DNA from: Sphingomonas sp. UBA4766
GTDB taxonomy: Bacteria; Pseudomonadota; Alphaproteobacteria; Sphingomonadales; Sphingomonadaceae
Assembly: GCA_002403415.1 (NCBI GenBank)
Contig: DHHS01000157.1
Location: 1 to 11,253 of the forward strand
Reading direction: 5' to 3'
DNA: 11,253 nucleotides
The translations under genes and the position numbers were made by a program. The notes below the pieces were generated by a model. That model saw nothing but the letters and a program-made list of their open reading frames with translations. It did no database searches and was not told the origin of the DNA. Every line of letters starts with the position of its first letter. Position 1 is the first letter of the stretch. Of this stretch, positions 1 through 6,275 are shown one piece after another.

Positions 1-660
1 GCGCGCCGCCCGCAGCGCCAGGATCGGCGCGCGGACCGACTCGATCCCCAGCGTCGCAGCAGTCGCCGCCAGCGCCTCCATCGCCATGGTCGACACATCG
101 GGCAGAGCACACGGCGCTGCCGACCAGACGCCACCCGCATCACTTTGCGGCCCCTGCGGCTCGCCAGCGTCAATCCAGAACGCCAGCCGTTCGGCCAGCG
201 CCATCGGCACGGCCTCCTCCTCGACGCCCTCGTCGAGCGCGAGCACCACGAACTGCGCGGGCGCGACCAACCGCGGCCCGTCGCGCTCGGCAACCACCGC
301 GCCGGTATCAAGTGCATGAGCGAGCGCGGCGGCCACTCCCTCGCGCAGCCGTTCGGCCATCGGCACGATCACCGCGCCGCCATCTGCCTCCGCCAACAAC
401 CCCGCGCGGCCCACCGGTCGCCCAGCGGCCAGCGTCGCGCCGAGGTCGAGCCCGCCATAGAGTCTCTCATCGTCAATATGCACCGGCAGGCGCTTGATCG
501 GCGCATCCGGCGGCAGCGCGGCGCGCAGCGCCGCGATTACCCTGTCCCCGCCCGCCCCCCTACGCAGCATGATCCCGCCCAGCATCGGGTCCACCGCGCA
601 TAGCCGCGCCGCGATCAGCGCATCAGCGCCAGCGTCAACCGGCGCGTCACCAAGGGTCAC
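1..660 (-). CDS. bchD: Magnesium chelatase subunit D, N-terminal part (runs off left edge)
   Basis: BchD is the D subunit of the Mg-chelatase (BchH-BchI-BchD), which inserts Mg2+ into protoporphyrin IX as the first committed step of bacteriochlorophyll synthesis in the cytoplasm. My translation from a GTG at 660 gives 220 open codons to the edge. Recognisable BchD features are PMLGGIMLRRG (residues 25-35), the block HIDDERLYGGLDLGATLAAG (61-80), then GRAGLLAEADGGAVIVPMAE (84-103). This matches the degenerate AAA+ domain of BchD: no intact Walker A is present, as expected for D subunits of purple bacteria. The acidic/proline linker and VWA (MIDAS) domain should lie beyond the window. The GTG overlaps the bchI stop (GTGA), so the two are translationally coupled. 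The family call is firm; the GTG start rests on the overlap, and no ATG nearer than codon 26 is available. Confidence 0.9.
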   Translation of the reverse strand, partial: MTLGDAPVDAGADALIAARLCAVDPMLGGIMLRRGAGGDRVIAALRAALPPDAPIKRLPVHIDDERLYGGLDLGATLAAGRPVGRAGLLAEADGGAVIVPMAERLREGVAAALAHALDTGAVVAERDGPRLVAPAQFVVLALDEGVEEEAVPMALAERLAFWIDAGEPQGPQSDAGGVWSAAPCALPDVSTMAMEALAATAATLGIESVRAPILALRAAR

Positions 661-1661
661 GCGAACAGTTCAGCGAGCGCGCGCTCGATCCGCGCGGTCG
701 ATCCGGTCTCGTCGAGAACATTGCGCCGCAGCCGATGGCGCAGCGCGAGCGGGGCGATGCGGCACAGATGGTCAGCGCTCACCGCGTCATCGCCCTCAAG
801 CGCGGCCAGCGCGCGCGCGCTGCGCATCAGCGTCAGCTCCCCGCGCAACCCGTCCGCCCCCACCGCCAGACACAGCTCTGACGCGCGCGTCAGCACGGCG
901 TCGGGCACCGCCACGCGGCGCAAAAGATCGCGCCCCTTGGCGATTTGCTTCAGCGTCTTGCGCTCCGCCTTCGCCCAGCGTTCGGCAAACGCCGTGCCGT
1001 CGCGTTCAAACGCATCGCAGCGGCGCAAAATTTCCACCCGCGTCGGCAGATCCTGCGGGGTTCGCACTTCGACCGACAGCCCGAACCGGTCGAGCAATTG
1101 CGGGCGCAGTTCACCCTCCTCCGGGTTACCGCTCCCGATCAACACGAAGCGCGCGGCGTGCCGCACCGACAGCCCCTCGCGCTCGACCACATTTTCGCCC
1201 GATGCCGCGACATCGAGCAACAGGTCGACCAAATGATCCTCCAGCAGGTTGATCTCGTCGATATACAGAAAACCCCGGTGTGCGCGCGCGAGCAGTCCTG
1301 GCTCAAACGCCTTTTCGCCCGCTCCCAGCGCGCGTTCCAGGTCCAGCGCGCCGACCACCCGGTCCTCGGTCGCGCCAAGCGGCAAGTCGACGAACGGAAC
1401 CGGCGCGGTCGCCTTGCCCGCGCGGTGCAACTCGGGCGACGGGCAGCCCGTCTCGCCCGGCGCGCAGTGGTATCGGCAGCCCGGCACCACCGGCATTGGC
1501 GGCAACAGCGCGGCGAGCGCGCGCACCGCGGTCGATTTGCCCGTGCCGCGATCGCCGAACACCATCACCCCACCAATGCGCGGATCGACGGCGGCGACCA
1601 ACAGCGCCAATTTCATTTCGTCCTGACCGACGATTGCTGAAAACGGGAAGGACACGCGCAT
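657..1661 (-). CDS. bchI: Magnesium chelatase ATPase subunit I
   Basis: BchI is the AAA+ ATPase of Mg-chelatase; it forms hexameric rings with BchD and powers Mg2+ insertion into BchH-bound protoporphyrin IX. The 334-residue product has the full motif set: N-terminal FPFSAIVGQDEMKLALL (5-21), Walker A GDRGTGKST (36-44), Walker B FLYIDEIN (131-138), sensor 1 GSGNPEEG (176-183), LLDRFG with the arginine finger (189-194) and sensor 2 LRGE (272-275). Length is normal for BchI. The frame stays open to an ATG at 1718, but that extension (19 residues, Cys-rich, unlike BchI) would run through the PpsR box and the start of divergent tspO, so I start at the ATG at 1661. No Shine-Dalgarno sequence is visible upstream of it, so translation may be leaderless or SD-independent. 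It overlaps bchD by 4 nt downstream. Confidence 0.95.
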   Translation of the reverse strand: MRVSFPFSAIVGQDEMKLALLVAAVDPRIGGVMVFGDRGTGKSTAVRALAALLPPMPVVPGCRYHCAPGETGCPSPELHRAGKATAPVPFVDLPLGATEDRVVGALDLERALGAGEKAFEPGLLARAHRGFLYIDEINLLEDHLVDLLLDVAASGENVVEREGLSVRHAARFVLIGSGNPEEGELRPQLLDRFGLSVEVRTPQDLPTRVEILRRCDAFERDGTAFAERWAKAERKTLKQIAKGRDLLRRVAVPDAVLTRASELCLAVGADGLRGELTLMRSARALAALEGDDAVSADHLCRIAPLALRHRLRRNVLDETGSTARIERALAELFA

Positions 1662-1669
1662 GCAAGCGG

Positions 1670-1687
1670 TGTAACACGCGCTGGACA
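1670..1687. promoter_or_regulatory. Candidate PpsR/CrtJ operator (TGT-N12-ACA) between bchI and tspO
   Basis: The 18-bp sequence TGTAACACGCGCTGGACA is an exact match to the TGT-N12-ACA palindrome bound by PpsR/CrtJ, the redox/light-responsive repressor of photosynthesis genes in purple bacteria. It sits 8 bp upstream of the bchI ATG and 9 bp upstream of the tspO ATG, filling half of the 35-bp divergent intergenic region. A second TGGACA (1698-1703) repeats the right end 16 bp further on, giving a degenerate half-site partner (CAT-N12-ACA, 1686-1703). On the bchI strand a weak promoter-like pair, TTGCTG (1695-1690) and TACACC (1673-1668) with 16-bp spacing, would put the operator over the promoter. 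The motif match is seen; binding is inferred. Confidence 0.6.
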
Positions 1688-1696
1688 TACAGCAAG

Positions 1697-2185
1697 ATGG
1701 ACAGTGACATGGGCCCAATCATTATCGCAATCAGCGTCGCACTGTTCCTTGGCGTGGCGGGCGGATTGATGACGCCGATCGATCGCTGGTATTATGATCT
1801 GCGCAAACCGGCGTGGCAGCCGCCCGATTGGGCATTTGGCCCGGCATGGACGATCATCCTCGGCCTTGCCGCCTGGTCCGCAGTACTGGCTTGGGAGGCC
1901 GCCATGGGGGAGACGCAACGCGCCACCGTCATCATCCTGTTCGCCAGCAACGCGGTGTGCCATTTCAAATGGAGCCCGCTGTTCTTCCGGCTGCGGCGGC
2001 CCGACTGGGCGCTGGTCGAAGTGGCGTTCCTCTGGGCATCGCTGGTGGCGCTTGTCGTGCTGCTCTGGCCGATCTCGCCGCTCGCCAGTGTGCTGATCTG
2101 GCCCTATCTGGCGTGGGTCACCTTTGCCGCCGCGCTCAACTGGGCGATTGTGCGCCTCAATAGGCCGTTTGGCCGGACGGCATGA
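1697..2185 (+). CDS. tspO: TspO/MBR family tryptophan-rich sensory protein
   Basis: TspO (CrtK in Rhodobacter) is a five-helix membrane protein that binds porphyrins and related ligands; in R. sphaeroides it dampens photosynthesis gene expression, probably through tetrapyrrole traffic. The 162-residue product has typical family length and is rich in Trp. Diagnostic stretches are GGLMTPIDRWYYDLRKPAWQ (22-41), the FGPAWTIILGLAAW helix (47-60), the segment from NAVCHFKWSPLFF to RRPDWALVE (85-108) and the last helix WPYLAWVTFAAALNWAIVRLN (135-154, approx.). The frame is open far upstream, but that extension lies antisense to bchI, so I chose the ATG at 1697; an ATG at 1709 is the alternative. Neither has a strong SD. 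It is the only plus-strand gene, divergent from bchI and convergent with ccmI, whose stop codon is directly adjacent. Shared control with bchI by PpsR is likely but inferred. Confidence 0.93.
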   Translation: MDSDMGPIIIAISVALFLGVAGGLMTPIDRWYYDLRKPAWQPPDWAFGPAWTIILGLAAWSAVLAWEAAMGETQRATVIILFASNAVCHFKWSPLFFRLRRPDWALVEVAFLWASLVALVVLLWPISPLASVLIWPYLAWVTFAAALNWAIVRLNRPFGRTA

Positions 2186-2839
2186 CTATCGCTGCTCGGC
2201 CTGGATTTGGGCCTGAGCCTGCGCAGCCATCGCGATAAACTGGTCAAGCACGGCCAGCCGCTCCTCAATCCCGGCGCGATAGGGTGCGTTTGCGGGCGTC
2301 AGCGTCAGTGCCTGCACCCAATCCGCGCGCGCTTCGGCCAATTGGCCGCTTTGCACATGCCCCAGCCCGCGAAAGAAGCGCGGCGCGGGGTGCTGTGGCG
2401 CGAGCGTGATCGCCCTGTCAAAGGCAAAGCGCGCGGGCGGCGACAGGCTGCCGTCATGCGTCACAAAACCGCTTCCCAGATCGGTCCATAACTCCGCGCT
2501 GTCGGGATATTTGGTGACGCCGCCAATTGCGAGCTTTACCGCGCTGCGCGCGTCCCCCACCCGCATCAGCGCGTCGAACGCGACTTCATATTGCGATTCG
2601 ACCGTGAACTTGCCCCACATTGCGGTGCGCAGTGCGATCAGGTCGGGCGCGGTCTCGATCGATCTGGCCTGCGGGCGGGGCTTTGCCTCGCCAAGGCCGG
2701 GCCGCCCCTGCGCCGCATAGCCCGCGCATCCCAGCACCAGCGCTGCTCCCGCCGTGGTCCACAACAGCCGCGGCACCCTGAGCGCCACCAACAGCCCCGC
2801 CGCGAGCACGGTCACCACCGCGAGCATCACCCAGCCCAT
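2186..2839 (-). CDS. ccmI: Cytochrome c maturation protein CcmI (short form, TPR)
   Basis: CcmI (CycH) is a membrane-anchored chaperone that holds apocytochrome c and delivers it to the CcmF/CcmH heme-ligation complex. The 217-residue product has two N-terminal membrane segments (about 3-21 and 25-45), then a periplasmic domain with TPR-like helices (about 82-180), including WTDLGSGFV (118-126), FDRAITLAPQHPAPRFFRGL (140-159) and a Gln/Ala-rich tail. It is about half the length of classical rhizobial/Rhodobacter CycH, so the second part of the peptide-binding domain is missing or reduced. The ATG at 2839 overlaps the ccmH stop (TGATG); a longer frame to 2914 would lie inside ccmH. It is the last gene of the ccm run, and its TAG directly abuts the TGA of convergent tspO, leaving no space for a separate terminator. 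Confidence 0.82.
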   Translation of the reverse strand: MGWVMLAVVTVLAAGLLVALRVPRLLWTTAGAALVLGCAGYAAQGRPGLGEAKPRPQARSIETAPDLIALRTAMWGKFTVESQYEVAFDALMRVGDARSAVKLAIGGVTKYPDSAELWTDLGSGFVTHDGSLSPPARFAFDRAITLAPQHPAPRFFRGLGHVQSGQLAEARADWVQALTLTPANAPYRAGIEERLAVLDQFIAMAAQAQAQIQAEQR

Positions 2840-3246
2840 CACCGCGCCCTCCGCTTGAAACTGCCGCGCGCCAGCCACAGGCCAAAGCCGATCAGCGCAA
2901 AGGGCGCGATCCACAGCGGCAGCGTCGCCGCCGACAGCGGCGGGTCATAGGTCACATACTCGCCATAACGCGCGATCAACCAGTCGCGCACCGCCTGCGG
3001 GCTGTCCCCGGCTGCAATCCGCCGCCGCACCAGCGCGCGCATGTCGCCCGCCATCTCCGCATCGCTATCGGCGATCGACTGCCCCTGACACACCAGGCAA
3101 CGCAGCGTCAGCATCAGCTTTTGCGCCGCCGCCTCCTGCCGGGCATTGGGCAATTGGGTATAGGCAAGCTTGGCGGGCGGCAGCGACGAATCGGCCAGCG
3201 CCGGGGTGGCACCCAGCAGCAGGAAAGCGGCGACCAGCCCTCTCAT
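2839..3246 (-). CDS. ccmH: Cytochrome c maturation protein CcmH (thiol oxidoreductase)
   Basis: CcmH (CycL/Ccl2) is a membrane-tethered periplasmic protein whose CxxC pair handles the CxxCH thiols of apocytochrome c during heme attachment. The 135-residue product begins with a signal peptide (MRGLVAAFLLLGATPALA, cleavage near 18), carries the family signature LRCLVCQGQSI (48-58; Cys50 and Cys53) followed by a three-helix bundle, including VRRRIAAGDSP (73-83) and ARYGEYVTYDPP (92-103), and ends with one membrane helix (LPLWIAPFALIGFGLWLA, 109-126). This is the short CcmH of organisms in which the TPR part is a separate CcmI, and ccmI follows immediately. ATG at 3246 overlaps the ccmG stop by 4 nt (ATGA); the stop overlaps the ccmI start by 1 nt. 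Confidence 0.95.
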   Translation of the reverse strand: MRGLVAAFLLLGATPALADSSLPPAKLAYTQLPNARQEAAAQKLMLTLRCLVCQGQSIADSDAEMAGDMRALVRRRIAAGDSPQAVRDWLIARYGEYVTYDPPLSAATLPLWIAPFALIGFGLWLARGSFKRRAR

Positions 3247-3761
3247 TTCGCCCGCTCCAGCGCGGCGATGATGACGGGGATATGTTCGTCGCGAATATCG
3301 CCAATGTGCTGAAGCACAATCCGCCCCTTGCCATCGACTACAAAGGTTTCAGGCACGCCGGATGATCCGAGCGTCAGCTGAAGCGCGCTTTCGGGATCGC
3401 CGCCAATCGCGGCGAACGGATCGCCGTAACGGGTCAGGAAGGCGCGCACATCCTCTGGCTTGTCGCGGATCGCCGCCGCCTCAATCCGCGCGCCCAGCGC
3501 CTTCAGCTTGCCCAATTGCGGCGCCTCTGCCGCGCATGGCACGCACCAGCTTGCAAACACGTTCAGCAGGCGCGGCTTGCCATCGCGAAACGCCGCGCTC
3601 GCCAGGCCGGGCTTGCCGGGGACCACCGGGGCGAGCGTGAAATCGGGCAGCGGCTTGCCCACCATGGCTGATCGCACCGCGCGGTCCGCCGGGCGCGCCA
3701 GCCCCCAGATCGCGACCGCCACCAGCGCGAGGAACCCGATCAGCGGCAGCCACAGTTTCAT
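3243..3761 (-). CDS. ccmG: Thiol:disulfide interchange protein CcmG/DsbE
   Basis: CcmG is a membrane-anchored thioredoxin-fold reductant that keeps apocytochrome c or CcmH thiols reduced in the periplasm; its own electrons come from a CcdA/DsbD-type transporter not seen here. The 172-residue product has an N-terminal signal anchor (MKLWLPLIGFLALVAVAIWG), the redox motif WCVPC (72-76) in a FASWCVPCAAEAP context, and the cis-proline loop SGVPETFVVDGKG (134-146). The ATG at 3761 overlaps the ccmF stop as ATGA and is preceded by GGGAGGG about 6 nt upstream, which fixes the start over a longer frame reaching 3902 inside ccmF. It overlaps ccmH by 4 nt. Confidence 0.95.
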   Translation of the reverse strand: MKLWLPLIGFLALVAVAIWGLARPADRAVRSAMVGKPLPDFTLAPVVPGKPGLASAAFRDGKPRLLNVFASWCVPCAAEAPQLGKLKALGARIEAAAIRDKPEDVRAFLTRYGDPFAAIGGDPESALQLTLGSSGVPETFVVDGKGRIVLQHIGDIRDEHIPVIIAALERAK

Positions 3762-5683
3762 GAATAGCCCTCCCGACGCGCTACTGTGCGGCGCTCTCGC
3801 AGCCAGCGGCCGACGAGCGACAACAGCCCGCCAATCGCGATCAATGCCCCACCCGCCCAGATCAACGTCACAAATGGTTTCCACCATAGCCGCAATTGCC
3901 ACCGCCCATCGGCGTCACGCTGCCCCAGCACCGTATAGAGCTGCCCGTCGAGCACGGTCGCGATCGCCGACTCACTTGTCGTCGTCACCGGATTGGCGAA
4001 AAAGCGCGACTGCGGCGCAAGCGTGAACGACGCGCCGCCCCGCTCAGCGCGCAATTCCGCCTCCAACGCAGTCCAGTTCGGGCCCAGCACCGGCCGCACG
4101 CCGGTGATGGTGATACGGTAAGGGCCAACGCGCTGCGGCTCGCCGATGCGCGCCGCGACCAGGGTTTGCTGCGTGAACGCGCTCTCGCTCGCCATGCCGG
4201 CAAGGCTGACCGCAATCCCCAGATGCGACACGACCATGCCATAGGTGAACAGCGGGGTGCGGCGCAGGTTCCGCCTCCACAGCGGCGCGACACTCGCCAC
4301 CGCCAGCCCGAACGCGAGCGCCAGCCCAAGGATCGCGAGCACACCGGCGCTGCTCGCAAACACCACAAGCGCAGCCACCGCCAGCCCCGTCACGACAATT
4401 GGAACGAACAGCCGCGACAGCACCGCCCCGCCCGCATCCCGCCGCCAGCGCATCAGCGGCCCCGCCGCCATTACCGCCACCAGTGCCAGCGCGACCGGCC
4501 CGGCGGCCTTGTTGAAAAAGGGCGGGCCGATCGACACCTGCACGCCGAACACCCCGGCTGCAAAAATCGGATAGAGCGTGCCGATCAGCACCACGCCCAA
4601 AATCACCGACAACAACAGGTTATTGGCGACCAGCGCGCCCTCGCGACTGACCAGCTCAAATCCCTGTCCCTCGCGGATCGTCGCCACGCGGGTCGCAAAC
4701 AGCAGCAGCGCGCCGCCAATGTAAAATGCCAGCAGAGCTAGGATGAACGTGCCCCGCTCCGGGTCGACCGCAAAGGCGTGCACGCTCGTCAAAATGCCCG
4801 ACCGGACCAGAAATGTGCCGATCATCGACATCGAAAACGCGACTACCGCGAGCATGATCGTCCATGCGCGCAAACCGTCGCGCGTCGCCAGCACCGTCAC
4901 CGAATGGAGCAGCGCCGTCGCCGCCAGCCACGGCATCAGCGACGCATTCTCCACCGGGTCCCAAAACCACCAACCGCCCCAACCCAGCTCATAATAAGCC
5001 CAATAGCTGCCCGCGGTGATACCCAGCGTCAGGAAAATCCACGCCCCCAAAATCCAGGGCCGCATCGCGCGGGCAAAGGCGGGGCCGACATCGCGCATCA
5101 CCATTGCGCCCACCGCAAAGCTGAACGCCACCGAAATCCCGACATAGCCAATGTAGAGCGTCGGCGGGTGAAAGGCGAGGCCGGGGTCCTGCAATAACGG
5201 GTTCAGCCCGTTGCCATCGGCGGGTGGCTTGCCCAGCCGCGCAAACGGGTTCGACGCGAACAGCAAAAAGGCGTAAAATCCCAGCGCGATCAGCGCCTGA
5301 CTGCCCAGCGTCGCGACCAGCGTCTTTTCGGCCAATTGCCGCTCAAACAGGGCCACCGCGCCGCCCGCGAGGCCCAGTATCGTAACCCATAGCAGCATCG
5401 ACCCTTCGTGATTGCCCCAGGCGCCAGCAATCTTGTAAATCAGCGGCTTGGCCGAATGGCTGTTGTCGGCGACTAGCTTCACCGACAAATCGGTTTCGAC
5501 AAACACCCAGATCAACAACCCGAGCGCGAGCGCGACAATCGCCCCCTGCACCACCGCGACGGGGCGCACACTGCCAAGCACATCCGGATCACCGCGCGCC
5601 AGCCCAAGCGCGGCGAGCATCAGTTGCAGCGCGGTAAGGGCGGCCGCAATCCACAACGCCGCGAGTCCCGCTTCGGCGATCAT
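3758..5683 (-). CDS. ccmF: Cytochrome c heme lyase subunit CcmF
   Basis: CcmF is the large integral-membrane core of the heme ligase: it takes heme from holo-CcmE and joins it to apocytochrome c with CcmH/CcmI. The 641-residue polytopic product is of normal length. Visible landmarks are NHEGSMLLWV (91-100), FHPPTLYIGYVG (171-182, with His172), the tryptophan-rich WWD motif GWGGWWFWDPVENASLMPW (234-252), and further conserved histidines His260, His302 and His487 (MVVSHLG), which fall where the E. coli heme-ligand and WWD-flanking histidines lie. The periplasmic C-terminal domain ends in a last membrane helix and a basic tail. ATG at 5683 lies 25 nt after the ccmE stop without an obvious strong SD; a stop-interrupted ATG at 5697 is not usable. 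Confidence 0.97.
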   Translation of the reverse strand: MIAEAGLAALWIAAALTALQLMLAALGLARGDPDVLGSVRPVAVVQGAIVALALGLLIWVFVETDLSVKLVADNSHSAKPLIYKIAGAWGNHEGSMLLWVTILGLAGGAVALFERQLAEKTLVATLGSQALIALGFYAFLLFASNPFARLGKPPADGNGLNPLLQDPGLAFHPPTLYIGYVGISVAFSFAVGAMVMRDVGPAFARAMRPWILGAWIFLTLGITAGSYWAYYELGWGGWWFWDPVENASLMPWLAATALLHSVTVLATRDGLRAWTIMLAVVAFSMSMIGTFLVRSGILTSVHAFAVDPERGTFILALLAFYIGGALLLFATRVATIREGQGFELVSREGALVANNLLLSVILGVVLIGTLYPIFAAGVFGVQVSIGPPFFNKAAGPVALALVAVMAAGPLMRWRRDAGGAVLSRLFVPIVVTGLAVAALVVFASSAGVLAILGLALAFGLAVASVAPLWRRNLRRTPLFTYGMVVSHLGIAVSLAGMASESAFTQQTLVAARIGEPQRVGPYRITITGVRPVLGPNWTALEAELRAERGGASFTLAPQSRFFANPVTTTSESAIATVLDGQLYTVLGQRDADGRWQLRLWWKPFVTLIWAGGALIAIGGLLSLVGRWLRERRTVARREGYS

Positions 5684-5708
5684 CGCGCCACACTCATGCG
5701 AAAGGCCG

Positions 5709-6143
5709 TCACTTCGCCGCGGGCTTCAACTCAGCCATTTTGCCCGCCATTTCGGGCGGCATATATTTCTCGTCATGCTTGGCGAGCAGGTTGCTGGCGA
5801 CGAAACGGCCATCGGGGCGAAATTCCCCCTCGGCGACCACGCCCGACCGCTCCTTGAACAGGTCAGGCGTAATCCCCTTGAACTGCACCGGCACGGTCGC
5901 CTTGCCATCGGTAACGGTGAAGGTAATCGTCACGCCATCGGCGAGCTTGCGGATCGAGCCGCCCTCCACCATCCCGCCCAGCCGCACCGCACGACCGAGC
6001 GGCAGGCCCTGTTTGGCGACGTCGCCCGGGGCATAGAAAAAGGCCGCCTGATCCTTTAGCGCCGACAGCGCCAGCCCGCTCGCGCCCGCAATCGCTGCGA
6101 CGCCGAGAAGCGCCAGATAGAGCCGCTGATGTTTTGCTTTCAT
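5709..6143 (-). CDS. ccmE: Cytochrome c maturation heme chaperone CcmE
   Basis: CcmE is the periplasmic heme chaperone: it binds heme covalently through a histidine and passes it from CcmC to CcmF. The 144-residue product has an N-terminal anchor (about 8-29), the beta-barrel OB domain with FFYAPGDV (35-42), RLGGMVEGGSI (54-64) and FKGITPDLF (88-96), and the heme-attachment motif LLAKHDEKYMPPEM (119-132), giving His123 as the covalent ligand and Tyr127 as the axial ligand by family analogy. The start is ambiguous: ATG at 6143 (MKAKHQRLYL, with GAGAG upstream) gives the usual CcmE N-terminus; ATG at 6155 (MRAPMKAK) overlaps the ccmD stop as ATGA and would add four residues. I prefer 6143. Confidence 0.96.
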   Translation of the reverse strand: MKAKHQRLYLALLGVAAIAGASGLALSALKDQAAFFYAPGDVAKQGLPLGRAVRLGGMVEGGSIRKLADGVTITFTVTDGKATVPVQFKGITPDLFKERSGVVAEGEFRPDGRFVASNLLAKHDEKYMPPEMAGKMAELKPAAK

Positions 6144-6151
6144 TGGGGCTC

Positions 6152-6265
6152 TCATTTCCCGCGCTTCTCCGCCCGCACCATCGCCCGCCAACTCCAGAGA
6201 GCAAGCGCCGTAGCGCCAATCAGCGTGACGGCATAGGCGGCGGTGACGAAAGGCCAGGGGTTCAT
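6152..6265 (-). CDS. ccmD: Heme exporter small membrane protein CcmD
   Basis: This 37-codon gene sits between ccmC and ccmE. The product starts MNPWPFVTAAYAVTLIG, continues as one membrane helix through the LALWSW segment (residues 21-26), and ends in a basic tail RAEKRGK. Size, a single TM with aromatic residues, the N-terminal WPFVTAAYAVT pattern and the charged C-terminus are the hallmarks of CcmD, which bridges CcmC and CcmE with the CcmAB transporter and is needed to release holo-CcmE. The ATG at 6265 is 10 nt after the ccmC stop, with GGGGCG between them as a poor SD. The stop overlaps the alternative ccmE start at 6155. Confidence 0.88.
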   Translation of the reverse strand: MNPWPFVTAAYAVTLIGATALALWSWRAMVRAEKRGK

Positions 6266-6275
6266 CGCGCGCCCC

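Noticed and set aside
1280..1696. Upstream extension of tspO into the bchI region
   Set aside because: The extension is antisense to bchI and is Arg/Pro-rich; TspO proteins have no such domain, and the 162-residue form has normal length.
1662..1718. Upstream extension of bchI to ATG 1718
   Set aside because: The extra 19 residues are Cys-rich and unlike BchI N-termini, and would cover the PpsR box and the start of divergent tspO.
3896..4741. Long plus-strand open frame opposite ccmF (281 codons), plus similar ones at 945-1640, 7317-8354 and 9012-9857
   Set aside because: They lie antisense to well-supported genes, are Arg/Ala/Pro/His-rich and show no domain. This is the usual effect of high GC content on non-coding frames.
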